A stretch of DNA of 49,476 bases, taken from the NCBI GenBank assembly GCA_007131745.1, contig SLPX01000097.1, positions 1 to 49,476 of the forward strand. The letters are read 5' to 3'. The stretch comes from Myxococcales bacterium. Lineage in GTDB: Bacteria; Myxococcota; Polyangia; HGW-17; SLPX01. The notes under the pieces are model-generated. The model was not told the DNA's origin. It worked only from the letters and a program-made list of their open reading frames with translations, and did not search any database. The translations under genes and the position numbers were made by a program. Positions 35,560 through 43,721 of the stretch are shown here, piece by piece. Positions within the stretch are counted from its first letter, which is position 1. The number at the start of each line of letters is the position of its first letter.

Positions 35560-37584
35560 CTACATCCGCTGTTTTGCGTAAAGCCCCAGCGCCCAAATGG
35601 TGAATTCATCTTTGTAAAGACAGTAATGATGCATGGCTGTGTTGAAGAAAACGCCTCCCACCCCCTCTTTCGGCCAGGATCCGTCTTTTTCCTGCCTGGA
35701 AATAAGAAGCGCGGCCGCCTCGTCGATGGCCCCACGCGCTTTACCTTCGTATGCACCCGCCTTGAGCAAAGCCATAAGCGCCCAGCTTGTCATGATGACC
35801 TGGCTTTGCTCGTGGGGAATGTATCGCTCTTCCACGCATCCCCGGTATGACTCCCCCCACCCTCCGTCGGGAAGCCTGACCGAAAGCAGCCAATCGCACG
35901 CGCGCCGAATCTTTTTATCTGTCGTCGGCGTGCCCGCGGCCAACAGCCCCATAACTCCGAAAAGAGTTCCGTAAACATAATTAACTCCCCAAAAGCCCGG
36001 CCAGCACCCCTCCTTTATCTGGGTTTTCTCCAGCAACTTCGCTCCCCTGCGAATGGCCTTTTCCACCTGCCTGATCTCGTTTTCCGAGAGGTACCCGCCG
36101 AACTTGTCCAATCCGTGCTTCAATGCCACCATGCATGAAGCAGTGCATTCTACGTAGCTGTGCTCCACCATGCAGTTTCCAAACATCTCCGACGGGTTGA
36201 GCATCTCCAGGAACATCCCCCCCCGGCGACGCTCGTATGACCCCCAACCTCCATCCGGATTCTGCCTCGTCAAGATGAATCTCACTGCCTCGGCCAGCAT
36301 CTCAGGCCCCGGCAGCATTTGCCTCGGTACATGCGATTCCAGGTGAGCAAGCGCGCTCAGCGCTTCGGCCGCGCAATCGCTCACCGGCCATCGATGATGT
36401 TCATCGCTGAAACAAAACCCGCCTCGACGTTGATCCCTGTAAAACCTTTCCCTCTCATCAACCTCTTCGGTCATCTGAGCGTTCTTGAAGTAACGCGCCG
36501 CGTTTCTTAAAAGCTTGGAGGCCTTGTCCGCAAAAGGCCCTTCGCAAACTCCCTGCACCGTAAAAGCCGTATCCCACGTATGACTGTGCGCTCCATTGAA
36601 ACGCTCTCCTTCTTCATCGTCGCTCCACGACCAGTAATCCACCCCCTTAAACGATTCCTCGAAATCAGGATGCTCGGCGTGATACAACGCAAGCGTGTTG
36701 AGCAACCCGTTTACCGGACTTATCGCGGCAAACCGACTGTCTCGCTGGTGATGCTCGATGTGTTGCAAACACCGATCAAGCGCCAGTCTCCGAATCGGTT
36801 TCGGATGACGCTCATCGTACGCTCCGCAAATCTCGTATGCAGCCTTCAAGATGGGATGAGGATACTCGAAAACATCCGAATCCGCGATATCGTACTTGTG
36901 CGCGGGAAAATCGATGGACTTAAAAGGCCGGTGGTAGAGTTCTTTTCTCAATTCGCGGATGAACGCGTTTTCCTGCATCTGGAACTTCACGCCGAAGAGG
37001 TAACTCAACCCGAGATAGATCATGCGCGTGTGGCAATACATCCGGCGAGGATGAAACGGAGATGAATCCGGCTGCAGCCAAAGCTCGGGAATCATCGCGG
37101 TCACGCCCTTCCAGGAATAAAGATTCATCATCGCAAGCCACGCCTTGCCCCAACTCGGAATCGCCAAGACCCCGCCGTGGTCATCGATCCACTCCTTCGC
37201 CTTTGTACAAAGAGGATCCTCCGCATCGACTCCCATGATGCGCAACGCAATGTATACAAGGGTCGTTACAAACACGTAACCCGGGCTTTCCGCGTGCATA
37301 CCCCAGGATCCATCCTCAAGCCGCCATGCATCGAAATGCTTCTTGAACCGCTCTTTCCTCTCCTCCGGAATTCTCTGCCCAGTCATGTACGCGGTCATCA
37401 CGTACTGAGCCGTCAGCATCGGGCACCACACAACCTCGCCCACCACGCATCCTTTTTCCCACTGAATGCTCTCCATGTACTTGATTCCATCCAGCACCGC
37501 GCTTTCAACCTCTTCCATCGAAGGCCGCCCGCGTGAAGCATCTTTCCCCATCCGGTTTTCGTACAAGTTTACATTCAGTCTCAT
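35560..37584 (-). CDS. Oxidosqualene-cyclase-type terpene cyclase
   Basis: This is a triterpene cyclase of 674 residues. It resembles sterol-type oxidosqualene cyclases more than hopene cyclases: IPSWGKAWLAMMNLYSW, PEFW-like PELWLQP, RMYCHTRMIYLGLSYLFG, WDTAF, YVECTASCMVAL and GVNYVYGTLFGVMGLLAAG all match that family. The catalytic acid lies in WPVSDCAAE (D403, C404), against the family DCTAE, while hopene cyclases have DxDDTA. Several QW repeats (QNPDGGWG, RLPDGGWGES, QEKDGSW) are visible. It would turn oxidosqualene, or a related polyprene, into a tetracyclic product at the membrane. No squalene epoxidase is in the window. AGGAGA lies about 11 bases before the ATG. Confidence 0.85.
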   Translation of the reverse strand: MRLNVNLYENRMGKDASRGRPSMEEVESAVLDGIKYMESIQWEKGCVVGEVVWCPMLTAQYVMTAYMTGQRIPEERKERFKKHFDAWRLEDGSWGMHAESPGYVFVTTLVYIALRIMGVDAEDPLCTKAKEWIDDHGGVLAIPSWGKAWLAMMNLYSWKGVTAMIPELWLQPDSSPFHPRRMYCHTRMIYLGLSYLFGVKFQMQENAFIRELRKELYHRPFKSIDFPAHKYDIADSDVFEYPHPILKAAYEICGAYDERHPKPIRRLALDRCLQHIEHHQRDSRFAAISPVNGLLNTLALYHAEHPDFEESFKGVDYWSWSDDEEGERFNGAHSHTWDTAFTVQGVCEGPFADKASKLLRNAARYFKNAQMTEEVDERERFYRDQRRGGFCFSDEHHRWPVSDCAAEALSALAHLESHVPRQMLPGPEMLAEAVRFILTRQNPDGGWGSYERRRGGMFLEMLNPSEMFGNCMVEHSYVECTASCMVALKHGLDKFGGYLSENEIRQVEKAIRRGAKLLEKTQIKEGCWPGFWGVNYVYGTLFGVMGLLAAGTPTTDKKIRRACDWLLSVRLPDGGWGESYRGCVEERYIPHEQSQVIMTSWALMALLKAGAYEGKARGAIDEAAALLISRQEKDGSWPKEGVGGVFFNTAMHHYCLYKDEFTIWALGLYAKQRM

Positions 37585-37794
37585 ATTATTTCTTTCTCCT
37601 CTATTAACCCGGCTTCCATCCGTAGCGCCACCCAGCGTCACCCCAAGCCGCAGAGCGCCCGACTGGGCCGGTATGATTTCTCCAAATAAAATGAAGCTAT
37701 ACACAAAGCAGCGGAATGCAACAAGAACCTTTTAAACCACTAAACCACCGAACGTGCAAGTGATTGCCCGCCATACAAGCCCCGCCGATAGCAA

Positions 37795-37823
37795 TTGACC
37801 TCACGCAGCGAGGTGGGATAACC
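37795..37823 (+). promoter_or_regulatory. Promoter of beta-helix lipoprotein gene
   Basis: TTGACC (37795-37800) and ATAACC (37818-37823) are 17 bases apart, 41 bases before the start. The same arrangement with nearly the same boxes precedes the lipoprotein gene at 39657, which supports it. The spacer holds a small hairpin CCTC/GAGG. Confidence 0.55.
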
Positions 37824-37844
37824 TTTTTTCCGGACGTCATGAAC

Positions 37845-37960
37845 AAGACACCCGGAGGGAGAATATGCACATAAAAAAAATCATCTTGACCCCATTTCTA
37901 TTCACAATGGCCGCAACCCTTGCAGTCTTCTTGACGTTGGGATGCAGTTCCAAGAAATCC
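37845..37960 (+). repeat. Shared 5' cassette (leader and signal peptide), copy 1
   Basis: From 20 bases before the start codon to about 32 codons into the gene, these 116 bases match 39637-39752 with roughly eight differences. After that the two genes are unrelated in sequence. The unit contains the ribosome site GGAGGG, the signal peptide and the lipobox. Confidence 0.9.
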
Positions 37961-39535
37961 ACCACCGAAACGGACGGATCCGTTTCGGATCGTGACGCCG
38001 AGCCGGACGGCGGTATTCCCGACGGATCTGTTTTGGAAGATTCTTCCATCCCGGCTGATGGAGGCAACGGCTTGTCAGGGGGCTGGCTTGAGGACATGAC
38101 GACCTTCGGGTTCTATGACCTTGAGATTATCCAGCCGCTCCCGGATCTCAGCACAACGAATCGGTTTTACAAGGCCTACCCCGGCCTTGTTTACAACGTG
38201 CGGATGGCGGTCATAGGCGGGCATTACCCGTACACCTACGAGCTGCTGACGGCTCCGTCGTCCATGACGATCAACCCGATGACGGGAGAGATCAACTGGG
38301 ACGACCCGACGACCTCCGGCAGCCCTCATACGGTGACTGCCCGCGTCACGGATTACGTGGGAACACAGCAGTCGGTGACGTGGACCATCACCGTGACGAC
38401 CAGCGGATTCCTGTTTGTCGATGGAGTCAACGGGACGCCTGCGGACCAGGGCGGCACCGGCTCGATCGACAATCCATGGAAGACCATGAAAGACGTTTAC
38501 GGCGGCGACGATTACAATACGAAACACAGCGATCACCATCCCGGAGCTTTTGTATATTGGCGCGCTGGCACATACGGCATTGATGCCTATCTGGAGGATC
38601 CGGGGTCCGGAGATGACGCCGGCCGCGTTCCTTGGAGCAATCGAAGACCGTTGGTGTGGCTTGCTTATCCAGGAGAACTCCCGCAAATCAACTTCAACCT
38701 TCCCGGCTACAACAATGCGCGGATACATTTTTATGGCTCGGTGGAAAATCTGTACATTGATGGTTTCGACTTCAACAACAACAGCAATGCGCGTGGAATA
38801 ACCGTGGCTGTCTCTCCCTCTGGGAATACCGTGTTCAGACGCAATATTTTCCGAAACCTGACAAACGGTTGGACCGGCGGGAATAACTCCCATCTGTTCT
38901 ATACCGGAAACTCCTCGGGTCAACATCATGCTATCCAAGACAACGTCAGTTATGACAATCAACAAGTAAATGGGTACTGGCTGCTTGGTTACAATTCCCC
39001 GAAGGCGCTCGTTGAAAACAACGACATCTCCACAATCGGCGCGCATCCGATCAGCCCAAAGTCAGGAAACACCATGTGGTTCATTCGTGGCAATCACCTG
39101 CACGACAACTCCTACAACAGCTTTAATCTCCAATACTCCACTTCCTACGGCGATTACGGAGATATTGAGATTTGCTATAACCTTGTTGTTGGTGGAGGTG
39201 GGCGGGCACTGATCAATAACAATCAGACTAATGTTGCAGGTGCTGTGTATGTTTATCGAAATACCTTTGTGGCTGTGGTTCGACAAGCCGGAGTCCGCGA
39301 TGAAAATCAGGGTCCTTTTCATTATTTCAATAATGTCATTGTAAATAGCGTGGATGATCCGGACAGAATCGAAAAGGCCAATATTGACTACCCTGACCGC
39401 CTGATCATCGAAGGCAACCTGACGAACTACTCGCTGGATGACATCGTTGATCAGGACGGCAAGCTGTTGGAGCCGCACCGCAGCACTTATCTGGGCGACG
39501 TGGGTTACGAGACAACAGACAACAGCACTGACTGA
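37865..39535 (+). CDS. Lipoprotein with Ig-like and right-handed beta-helix domains
   Basis: This is a lipoprotein of 556 residues with signal peptide and lipobox LTLGC, followed by an Asp/Gly/Ser-rich linker (for example SDRDAEPDGGIPDGS). Residues about 90-175 look like a putative-Ig domain: MTINPMTGEINWDDP, then VTARVTDYVG. The rest (about 180-540) has the repeating Asn- and Gly-rich turns of a right-handed parallel beta-helix (FRRNIFRNLTNG, AIQDNVSYDN, VENNDISTIG, NLVVGGGGRAL), as in pectate-lyase-like carbohydrate-active or adhesin proteins. No catalytic residues can be assigned. Ribosome site GGAGGG, 6 bases before the ATG. Confidence 0.75.
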   Translation: MHIKKIILTPFLFTMAATLAVFLTLGCSSKKSTTETDGSVSDRDAEPDGGIPDGSVLEDSSIPADGGNGLSGGWLEDMTTFGFYDLEIIQPLPDLSTTNRFYKAYPGLVYNVRMAVIGGHYPYTYELLTAPSSMTINPMTGEINWDDPTTSGSPHTVTARVTDYVGTQQSVTWTITVTTSGFLFVDGVNGTPADQGGTGSIDNPWKTMKDVYGGDDYNTKHSDHHPGAFVYWRAGTYGIDAYLEDPGSGDDAGRVPWSNRRPLVWLAYPGELPQINFNLPGYNNARIHFYGSVENLYIDGFDFNNNSNARGITVAVSPSGNTVFRRNIFRNLTNGWTGGNNSHLFYTGNSSGQHHAIQDNVSYDNQQVNGYWLLGYNSPKALVENNDISTIGAHPISPKSGNTMWFIRGNHLHDNSYNSFNLQYSTSYGDYGDIEICYNLVVGGGGRALINNNQTNVAGAVYVYRNTFVAVVRQAGVRDENQGPFHYFNNVIVNSVDDPDRIEKANIDYPDRLIIEGNLTNYSLDDIVDQDGKLLEPHRSTYLGDVGYETTDNSTD

Positions 39536-39587
39536 ATATAGACTTCATACATAACACATCAGCCCGCTCTCAAAACAAAGATGGCAA

Positions 39588-39616
39588 TTGACCCCAAGGG
39601 GACAGACGGGATAAAC
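39588..39616 (+). promoter_or_regulatory. Promoter of concanavalin-like lipoprotein gene
   Basis: TTGACC (39588-39593) and ATAAAC (39611-39616) are 17 bases apart, 40 bases before the start. The boxes and distances match those before the gene at 37865, although the spacer differs. Confidence 0.55.
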
Positions 39617-39636
39617 TTTTTTCGGATATTAGTTAA

Positions 39637-39752
39637 AAGACACCCGGAGGGAGAATATGCATATAAAAAAAATCATCTTGACCCCATTTCTATTCACAAT
39701 GGTCGCAACCTTTGCAGCTTTCGTGACGTGGGGATGCAGCTCCAAGAAATCC
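39637..39752 (+). repeat. Shared 5' cassette (leader and signal peptide), copy 2
   Basis: This is the second copy of the 116-base unit found at 37845-37960. The encoded signal peptides differ at only about five of 32 residues. Confidence 0.9.
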
Positions 39753-40748
39753 GGCTCCGACGCTGACGGGTCTGTTGAAGGAGATTCTTCTCTTCCCGTG
39801 GACGGGAGCCCAAACGGCGACGAACCGGACGGCCGGATTCCCGACGGGGGCGAGACATGGATCGATGCTGGTCAGTCTGTCAATGACTGCACAGACCCCC
39901 ACCCGTCCTGGCTGTTTTGCGAGGATTTCGAATACGGAAACGGCGACTATGATACATGGTTCGAGCATTCCGGTTTTTTGACTGCCGTGGGCGGGGACGA
40001 CCGGGGTCGAATCGATCTTTCGAACGTTCACGCCGTAAGCGGAGAGTGGTCGATATACATGCCAGCGTCAGCGGAATCCGGGCACAGGGGAGCGGACCTT
40101 GTGTGGTACGCGTGCGACGGAGAACAAAGAACCAACTGCCCGCTGCTGGGTTATGAAAGGCTTTACTTCCGCACCATGATCCGCTTTGCGGAAGACCACA
40201 GTTTCATGAGCCACTTCCTGAGCGTCAGCGGATTGGATCGCTTCTGGGCCTACGGAAGCTCCGGTTGCTTGCCCAACGGAGTTAGTTCTATGGGCACCAC
40301 CGTGGATTTCGACCGCGATACACATGAAACCTTTTTCTACACATACTATCTCGACATGGGTTGCGATACGAACTGCGGCAATTACATGAACGTGTCTGAA
40401 ATATGCGCGCACTGTGACAACATCGGCTTTCCCACCTGCGACGAGCAGGAGCAATGCTGCTGGGGCAACCGTTTTCGTCCGACCACACCGGCCCCCCTGC
40501 CGGTAGGGGAGTGGTTTTGCTTCGAGATGATGATGGAAGCAAATACGCCGGGCGAAGGGGACGGCAAAATGGCATACTGGATAAACGGTCAACTCGGTCA
40601 CAATGTCGAAACAATGAGATGGCGCACGACCGATTCTCTCCAACTCAACCGCGTCAAGCTTCAGCACTACATCCCGTCCACCGACAGGGCCAACAGGGTG
40701 TGGTTCGACGATGTAGTAGTATCAACCAAGCGCATCGGTTGCCCGTAA
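39657..40748 (+). CDS. Lipoprotein with concanavalin-like domain
   Basis: This is a lipoprotein of 363 residues with lipobox VTWGC and an Asp/Gly/Pro linker. The mature part (from about 75) begins with LFCEDFEYG, and has YMPASAESG, LYFRTMIRFAED, GEWFCFEMMMEAN, KMAYWINGQL and a last VWFDDVVVSTKRIG. This order is typical of concanavalin-like jelly-roll domains related to polysaccharide-lyase-like proteins in Myxococcota. About ten Cys, some in a CDEQEQCCW loop, suggest disulphides. Binding or cleavage of a polysaccharide is inference. It follows the beta-helix gene by 121 bases and shares its promoter and signal type. Confidence 0.7.
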   Translation: MHIKKIILTPFLFTMVATFAAFVTWGCSSKKSGSDADGSVEGDSSLPVDGSPNGDEPDGRIPDGGETWIDAGQSVNDCTDPHPSWLFCEDFEYGNGDYDTWFEHSGFLTAVGGDDRGRIDLSNVHAVSGEWSIYMPASAESGHRGADLVWYACDGEQRTNCPLLGYERLYFRTMIRFAEDHSFMSHFLSVSGLDRFWAYGSSGCLPNGVSSMGTTVDFDRDTHETFFYTYYLDMGCDTNCGNYMNVSEICAHCDNIGFPTCDEQEQCCWGNRFRPTTPAPLPVGEWFCFEMMMEANTPGEGDGKMAYWINGQLGHNVETMRWRTTDSLQLNRVKLQHYIPSTDRANRVWFDDVVVSTKRIGCP

Positions 40749-40758
40749 ATTCGACCAT

Positions 40759-41052
40759 TTGCTTTCGCTACGTAACATGAGGGGATGGGATAATGAATAT
40801 AATAACCTCGTTCACCTGATCGCCACTCTCAAAGATAAAAAAGATTTGGCGGACATTCTTGGCCGCACCACTCTTTCCAATAAGGTGCGTGTGGATGTCG
40901 AGCTGTCCGACGGATCCAATAGAACTTTCTTCGCTCAATTCTCCCTTGAACCACTGGGTGAAAAAATCGTTCCAAACTCCCGAATAGAGATTCCTCCTGC
41001 AAACGCTGCGGATCTGGGTTGGGGTTTCTTTGTATTACACCTATTTTTTTGA
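40759..41052 (+). CDS. Possible small protein, unknown
   Basis: This open frame of 97 codons starts 10 bases after the preceding lipoprotein gene. A start at the second Met (MRGWDNEYNNLV) is more likely. The composition is that of a plausible soluble protein (helical LIATLKDKKDLADILGR, then a strand-rich part), but it has no clear ribosome site and ends in a hydrophobic FFVLHLFF without a charged end. I do not recognise it, and it may be chance. Apart from it, the gap 40749-41283 holds the nested inverted repeat at 41050-41102 and nothing else I can name. Confidence 0.25.
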   Translation: MLSLRNMRGWDNEYNNLVHLIATLKDKKDLADILGRTTLSNKVRVDVELSDGSNRTFFAQFSLEPLGEKIVPNSRIEIPPANAADLGWGFFVLHLFF

Positions 41053-41102
41053 AACCAAGTGAAAGATTTTTTTGCCACTGGAAAATAAATCTTCCGGTTT
41101 CA
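41050..41102. other. Nested inverted repeats, RNA or DNA hairpin
   Basis: An outer pair TGAAACC (41050-41056) / GGTTTCA (41096-41102) encloses an inner pair AAGATTT (41063-41069) / AAATCTT (41087-41093), leaving a 17-base loop. It could fold as a two-step hairpin. There is no T-tract after it, so it is not a simple terminator; it starts at the stop codon of the doubtful small frame. Confidence 0.4.
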
Positions 41103-41283
41103 AACTCTGAAGTTTCCAGACCGCACAAACCATTCTCTCTAAAATCACAATAATATCAAAGAACAAAGGGTTTCAGCATCTTCATCTTCCAAAAGGATCG
41201 GTTTTTGCAGACTTTCTGGGCGGAAAAAAGTTTTTTACGCCCCATTGTAGGGCAGACGTGCTGAGCGTTCTGAGGAGGAGAGC

Positions 41284-42444
41284 ATGAAAACGAAAACACA
41301 AAACACCAAGGGATTGTTGTTCCCCCTTTTATTATGTGGGTTTGGTTGCATAATCCCTGCATGTGCCGGGGTCTATGAAGAAGGTGTCGATGACGAATGC
41401 AAAGGGAGCGCTGAATGTCTTGCAGATCCAGGTGGCTCAGGCAAGTTCGACTCAATCTCAGACGCGTGGAATAAAGATCTCAAGATCGCCATTGAAGATG
41501 GGTATTACGAAAACGATTTCGATTTCGGGCAATTCGCCACTAAAATCGGACGTGCAGAACTTCCCTCGAGAGCGCAAAGCATTTTTGACCGTAACAATGC
41601 CGATCTGTCCGACGCTTCTTCCTTGGCGTACTTCTTTAAAGTAGATGAGCGGATCGTGTATCTGGTGGTGATCTGGGACACGGGCACCATGGGCGCAAGA
41701 CTCGACGTTGTGGACGCGACCGACGAGGTCGTTGCTTCGGCCCTGTTATGGGACGATGGCACTTTCGAATGGGTGGCGCCGCGCGCCGGCTTGCAGACGG
41801 AATGGGCATCCAAGGTACAAAGTTTCTTCGAGACTTCCACGGAAACATCCGATCTGCAGTTCGAGGATTTTGCCTGGGAGATTGGACGCGACGATTTCAC
41901 GAACACGTTCATCTGGGACCAGACGGATGCGGAGTTCGATTACTCAAGTCCTCTGGGCTACGACTTTACTGTTGATGACTGGACCGTCCAACTCGCAGTC
42001 GTTTGGGATCCCGATACAATGGGAGCCTCTGTGGATCTTTTGGACCTTAGCGGCTCGGTTCTGGCTTCGGGCGCAATAGCCGATGATGGAACCATTTCAT
42101 GGACGGATCCAAGGTCCTCGACGCGTAAAGACTGGGTCGGGAAAATCCAAAGCACCATGGAAACCCTACTTGAAGCCAATGATTACCGATTTGAAGAATT
42201 CGCATTTGAAACGGATCGAGATGAACTTCCGGAACGCGCTCAAGCAGCTTGGGATGAATTAGCCGAGCAAGTGGAATATGCAAGCCCGGCTGCGTACACG
42301 ATGTTAGTAGACGGTTGGACGACCTACCTCGTCGTTATCTGGGATCCGGATACCATGGGAGCGACCATTGATGTGTTCGGCAACCTCGCCGGCAAGTTGA
42401 CGAGAGGTGACATGGCGGATGACGGTACATTGGAGTGGAGGTAG
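41284..42444 (+). CDS. Lipoprotein with three tandem copies of an unfamiliar domain
   Basis: This is a lipoprotein of 386 residues; GGAGGAG lies 4 bases before the ATG, and the signal peptide ends at IIPAC. After a short linker come three repeats of about 105 residues (about 56-165, 170-275 and 277-386). Each has a helical start with a phrase like FEEFAWEIGRDDF or FATKIGRAELPS, then a strand, then V-x-WDPDTMGA (WDTGTMGA in the first), then a strand and DDGT-x-x-W. The second and third copies are closest. I do not know the fold. The Asp-rich loops could bind calcium. It may be surface exposed. Confidence 0.7.
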   Translation: MKTKTQNTKGLLFPLLLCGFGCIIPACAGVYEEGVDDECKGSAECLADPGGSGKFDSISDAWNKDLKIAIEDGYYENDFDFGQFATKIGRAELPSRAQSIFDRNNADLSDASSLAYFFKVDERIVYLVVIWDTGTMGARLDVVDATDEVVASALLWDDGTFEWVAPRAGLQTEWASKVQSFFETSTETSDLQFEDFAWEIGRDDFTNTFIWDQTDAEFDYSSPLGYDFTVDDWTVQLAVVWDPDTMGASVDLLDLSGSVLASGAIADDGTISWTDPRSSTRKDWVGKIQSTMETLLEANDYRFEEFAFETDRDELPERAQAAWDELAEQVEYASPAAYTMLVDGWTTYLVVIWDPDTMGATIDVFGNLAGKLTRGDMADDGTLEWR

Positions 42445-42551
42445 AGCCTGCATCCTTGGATGGACCCCCAATCCCATCTCGCTTCCCAGGTCTTCAGACC
42501 CCGACGGCGTGACAAGTTGTCCCGCCCTTTTTGAGCTTACTTAACTTAGCC

Positions 42552-42580
42552 TTAACTAGCCGTAAACACTAGACTAAAAT
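42552..42580 (+). promoter_or_regulatory. Possible promoter of lipoprotein and NlpC/P60 genes
   Basis: TTAACT (42552-42557) and TAAAAT (42575-42580) are exactly 17 bases apart and lie 110 bases before the next start. The stretch also has two short direct repeats (TTAACTTAGC and TTAACTAGCC). Confidence 0.45.
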
Positions 42581-42689
42581 TCCAATATGTACCGGTATGT
42601 TCTTTGGAAAAAGAAAGGACAAATGAAGATCTGAAATCTGAAATCAAGCCGCACCCGCACAGGATCCGGCGCTCACAAAAGGAGGCCAA

Positions 42690-43721
42690 ATGCGTAAACA
42701 CATTCTATCACTTCTTGTTCCAATTCCACTCTGCCTTGCATGTATTCAGGTCTCCGGTTGCACAGCCTCTCCCGGTGACAAAAACTCGGCTGATGATTCT
42801 CCGGCCAAAGCGCAGTTGACTTTGGAGTCCGGAGAAGCCGCACAAGTTCGGCAGACAATAACAATCAAGGGCGAGCCGAAGATTTACAAAGAACAATCAC
42901 TATTCACAACACCGTGGGGGAATGAAGAAGGCGCCTTGGGAAAAGAAGATGTAGGCGGCCGACCGGGACCCATGAGTTTTACCATGGATCCCTTTGGAAA
43001 CATTGTTGTAGCCGATTCGATCAACGGCAGGATAGTAAGATATGATGAACAAGGCAGAGTACGGTCGATATTAAAGACCGGTGAGACGCTGCCTGAATTT
43101 GTATCTGTGGATACCCAAAACCACACCCGGGTTCTTCTCTACGACAGCCTGGAAACAGCCTACCGAGTGATTCATTTCGATGAAAACGGCGATGAAATCG
43201 AAAACCTCGATGTATTCGTTCCACAGCCGACAGAGGTTTTTTCTCATGGCGAAGACACTTTGGTGGAATCCCGTCACTCGTGGGTCTACAAACCGGATTC
43301 ATCCGGCAATGAACGCAACAAATGGAAACCGTTTGTTATTGGACGCCCCGATCAAAGAGACCCTGATGTGTTCTGGTCCGCAGCAAAAAACAATTCGGGA
43401 AACGGAATTTTGTTGCAAGCTTCAAACCGGAAAAGAGTACTCATCCAATCCATATCTTTGGCACTACAAGGCCGACTCTTGTCTCTCTTCTCTCTGGACA
43501 CCGACTCGGAAGGAAACATTTATGTCGGTTTCTACATCGATGACAGGGCGGAGTTGGCGGTCATATCTCCCGAAGACGGGTTGATCGGTCATCTTCCGAT
43601 CACGCCGATACGTTACAGCAGTTCGAAACGTTTCATATCGGTGGGAAGAGACGGGAGAGTAGTGGAAATGAGAACAAGCCCCGAGGGCGTACACTTTGTT
43701 CAATTGGATTGGAGGAGATGA
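42690..43721 (+). CDS. Lipoprotein with beta-propeller-like repeats
   Basis: This is a lipoprotein of 343 residues with AAAGGAGG 6 bases before the ATG and lipobox VSGC. The mature part has repeats of the NHL or six-bladed-propeller kind: MSFTMDPFGNIVVADSINGR, IVRYDEQGRV, and later LFSLDTDSEGNIYVGFY and SVGRDGRVVEM. Such propellers bind proteins or peptides outside the cell. The stop overlaps the start of the next gene (ATGATGA), so the two are translationally coupled. Confidence 0.7.
   Translation: MRKHILSLLVPIPLCLACIQVSGCTASPGDKNSADDSPAKAQLTLESGEAAQVRQTITIKGEPKIYKEQSLFTTPWGNEEGALGKEDVGGRPGPMSFTMDPFGNIVVADSINGRIVRYDEQGRVRSILKTGETLPEFVSVDTQNHTRVLLYDSLETAYRVIHFDENGDEIENLDVFVPQPTEVFSHGEDTLVESRHSWVYKPDSSGNERNKWKPFVIGRPDQRDPDVFWSAAKNNSGNGILLQASNRKRVLIQSISLALQGRLLSLFSLDTDSEGNIYVGFYIDDRAELAVISPEDGLIGHLPITPIRYSSSKRFISVGRDGRVVEMRTSPEGVHFVQLDWRR

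Noticed and set aside
35560..37584. Annotation as squalene-hopene cyclase
   Set aside because: The catalytic motif is of the DCxAE type and several segments are specific to oxidosqualene cyclases, not DxDDTA.
38075..39046. Minus-strand open frame opposite the beta-helix lipoprotein
   Set aside because: The plus strand carries signal peptide, linker and repeating beta-helix turns; the opposite frame has none of these.
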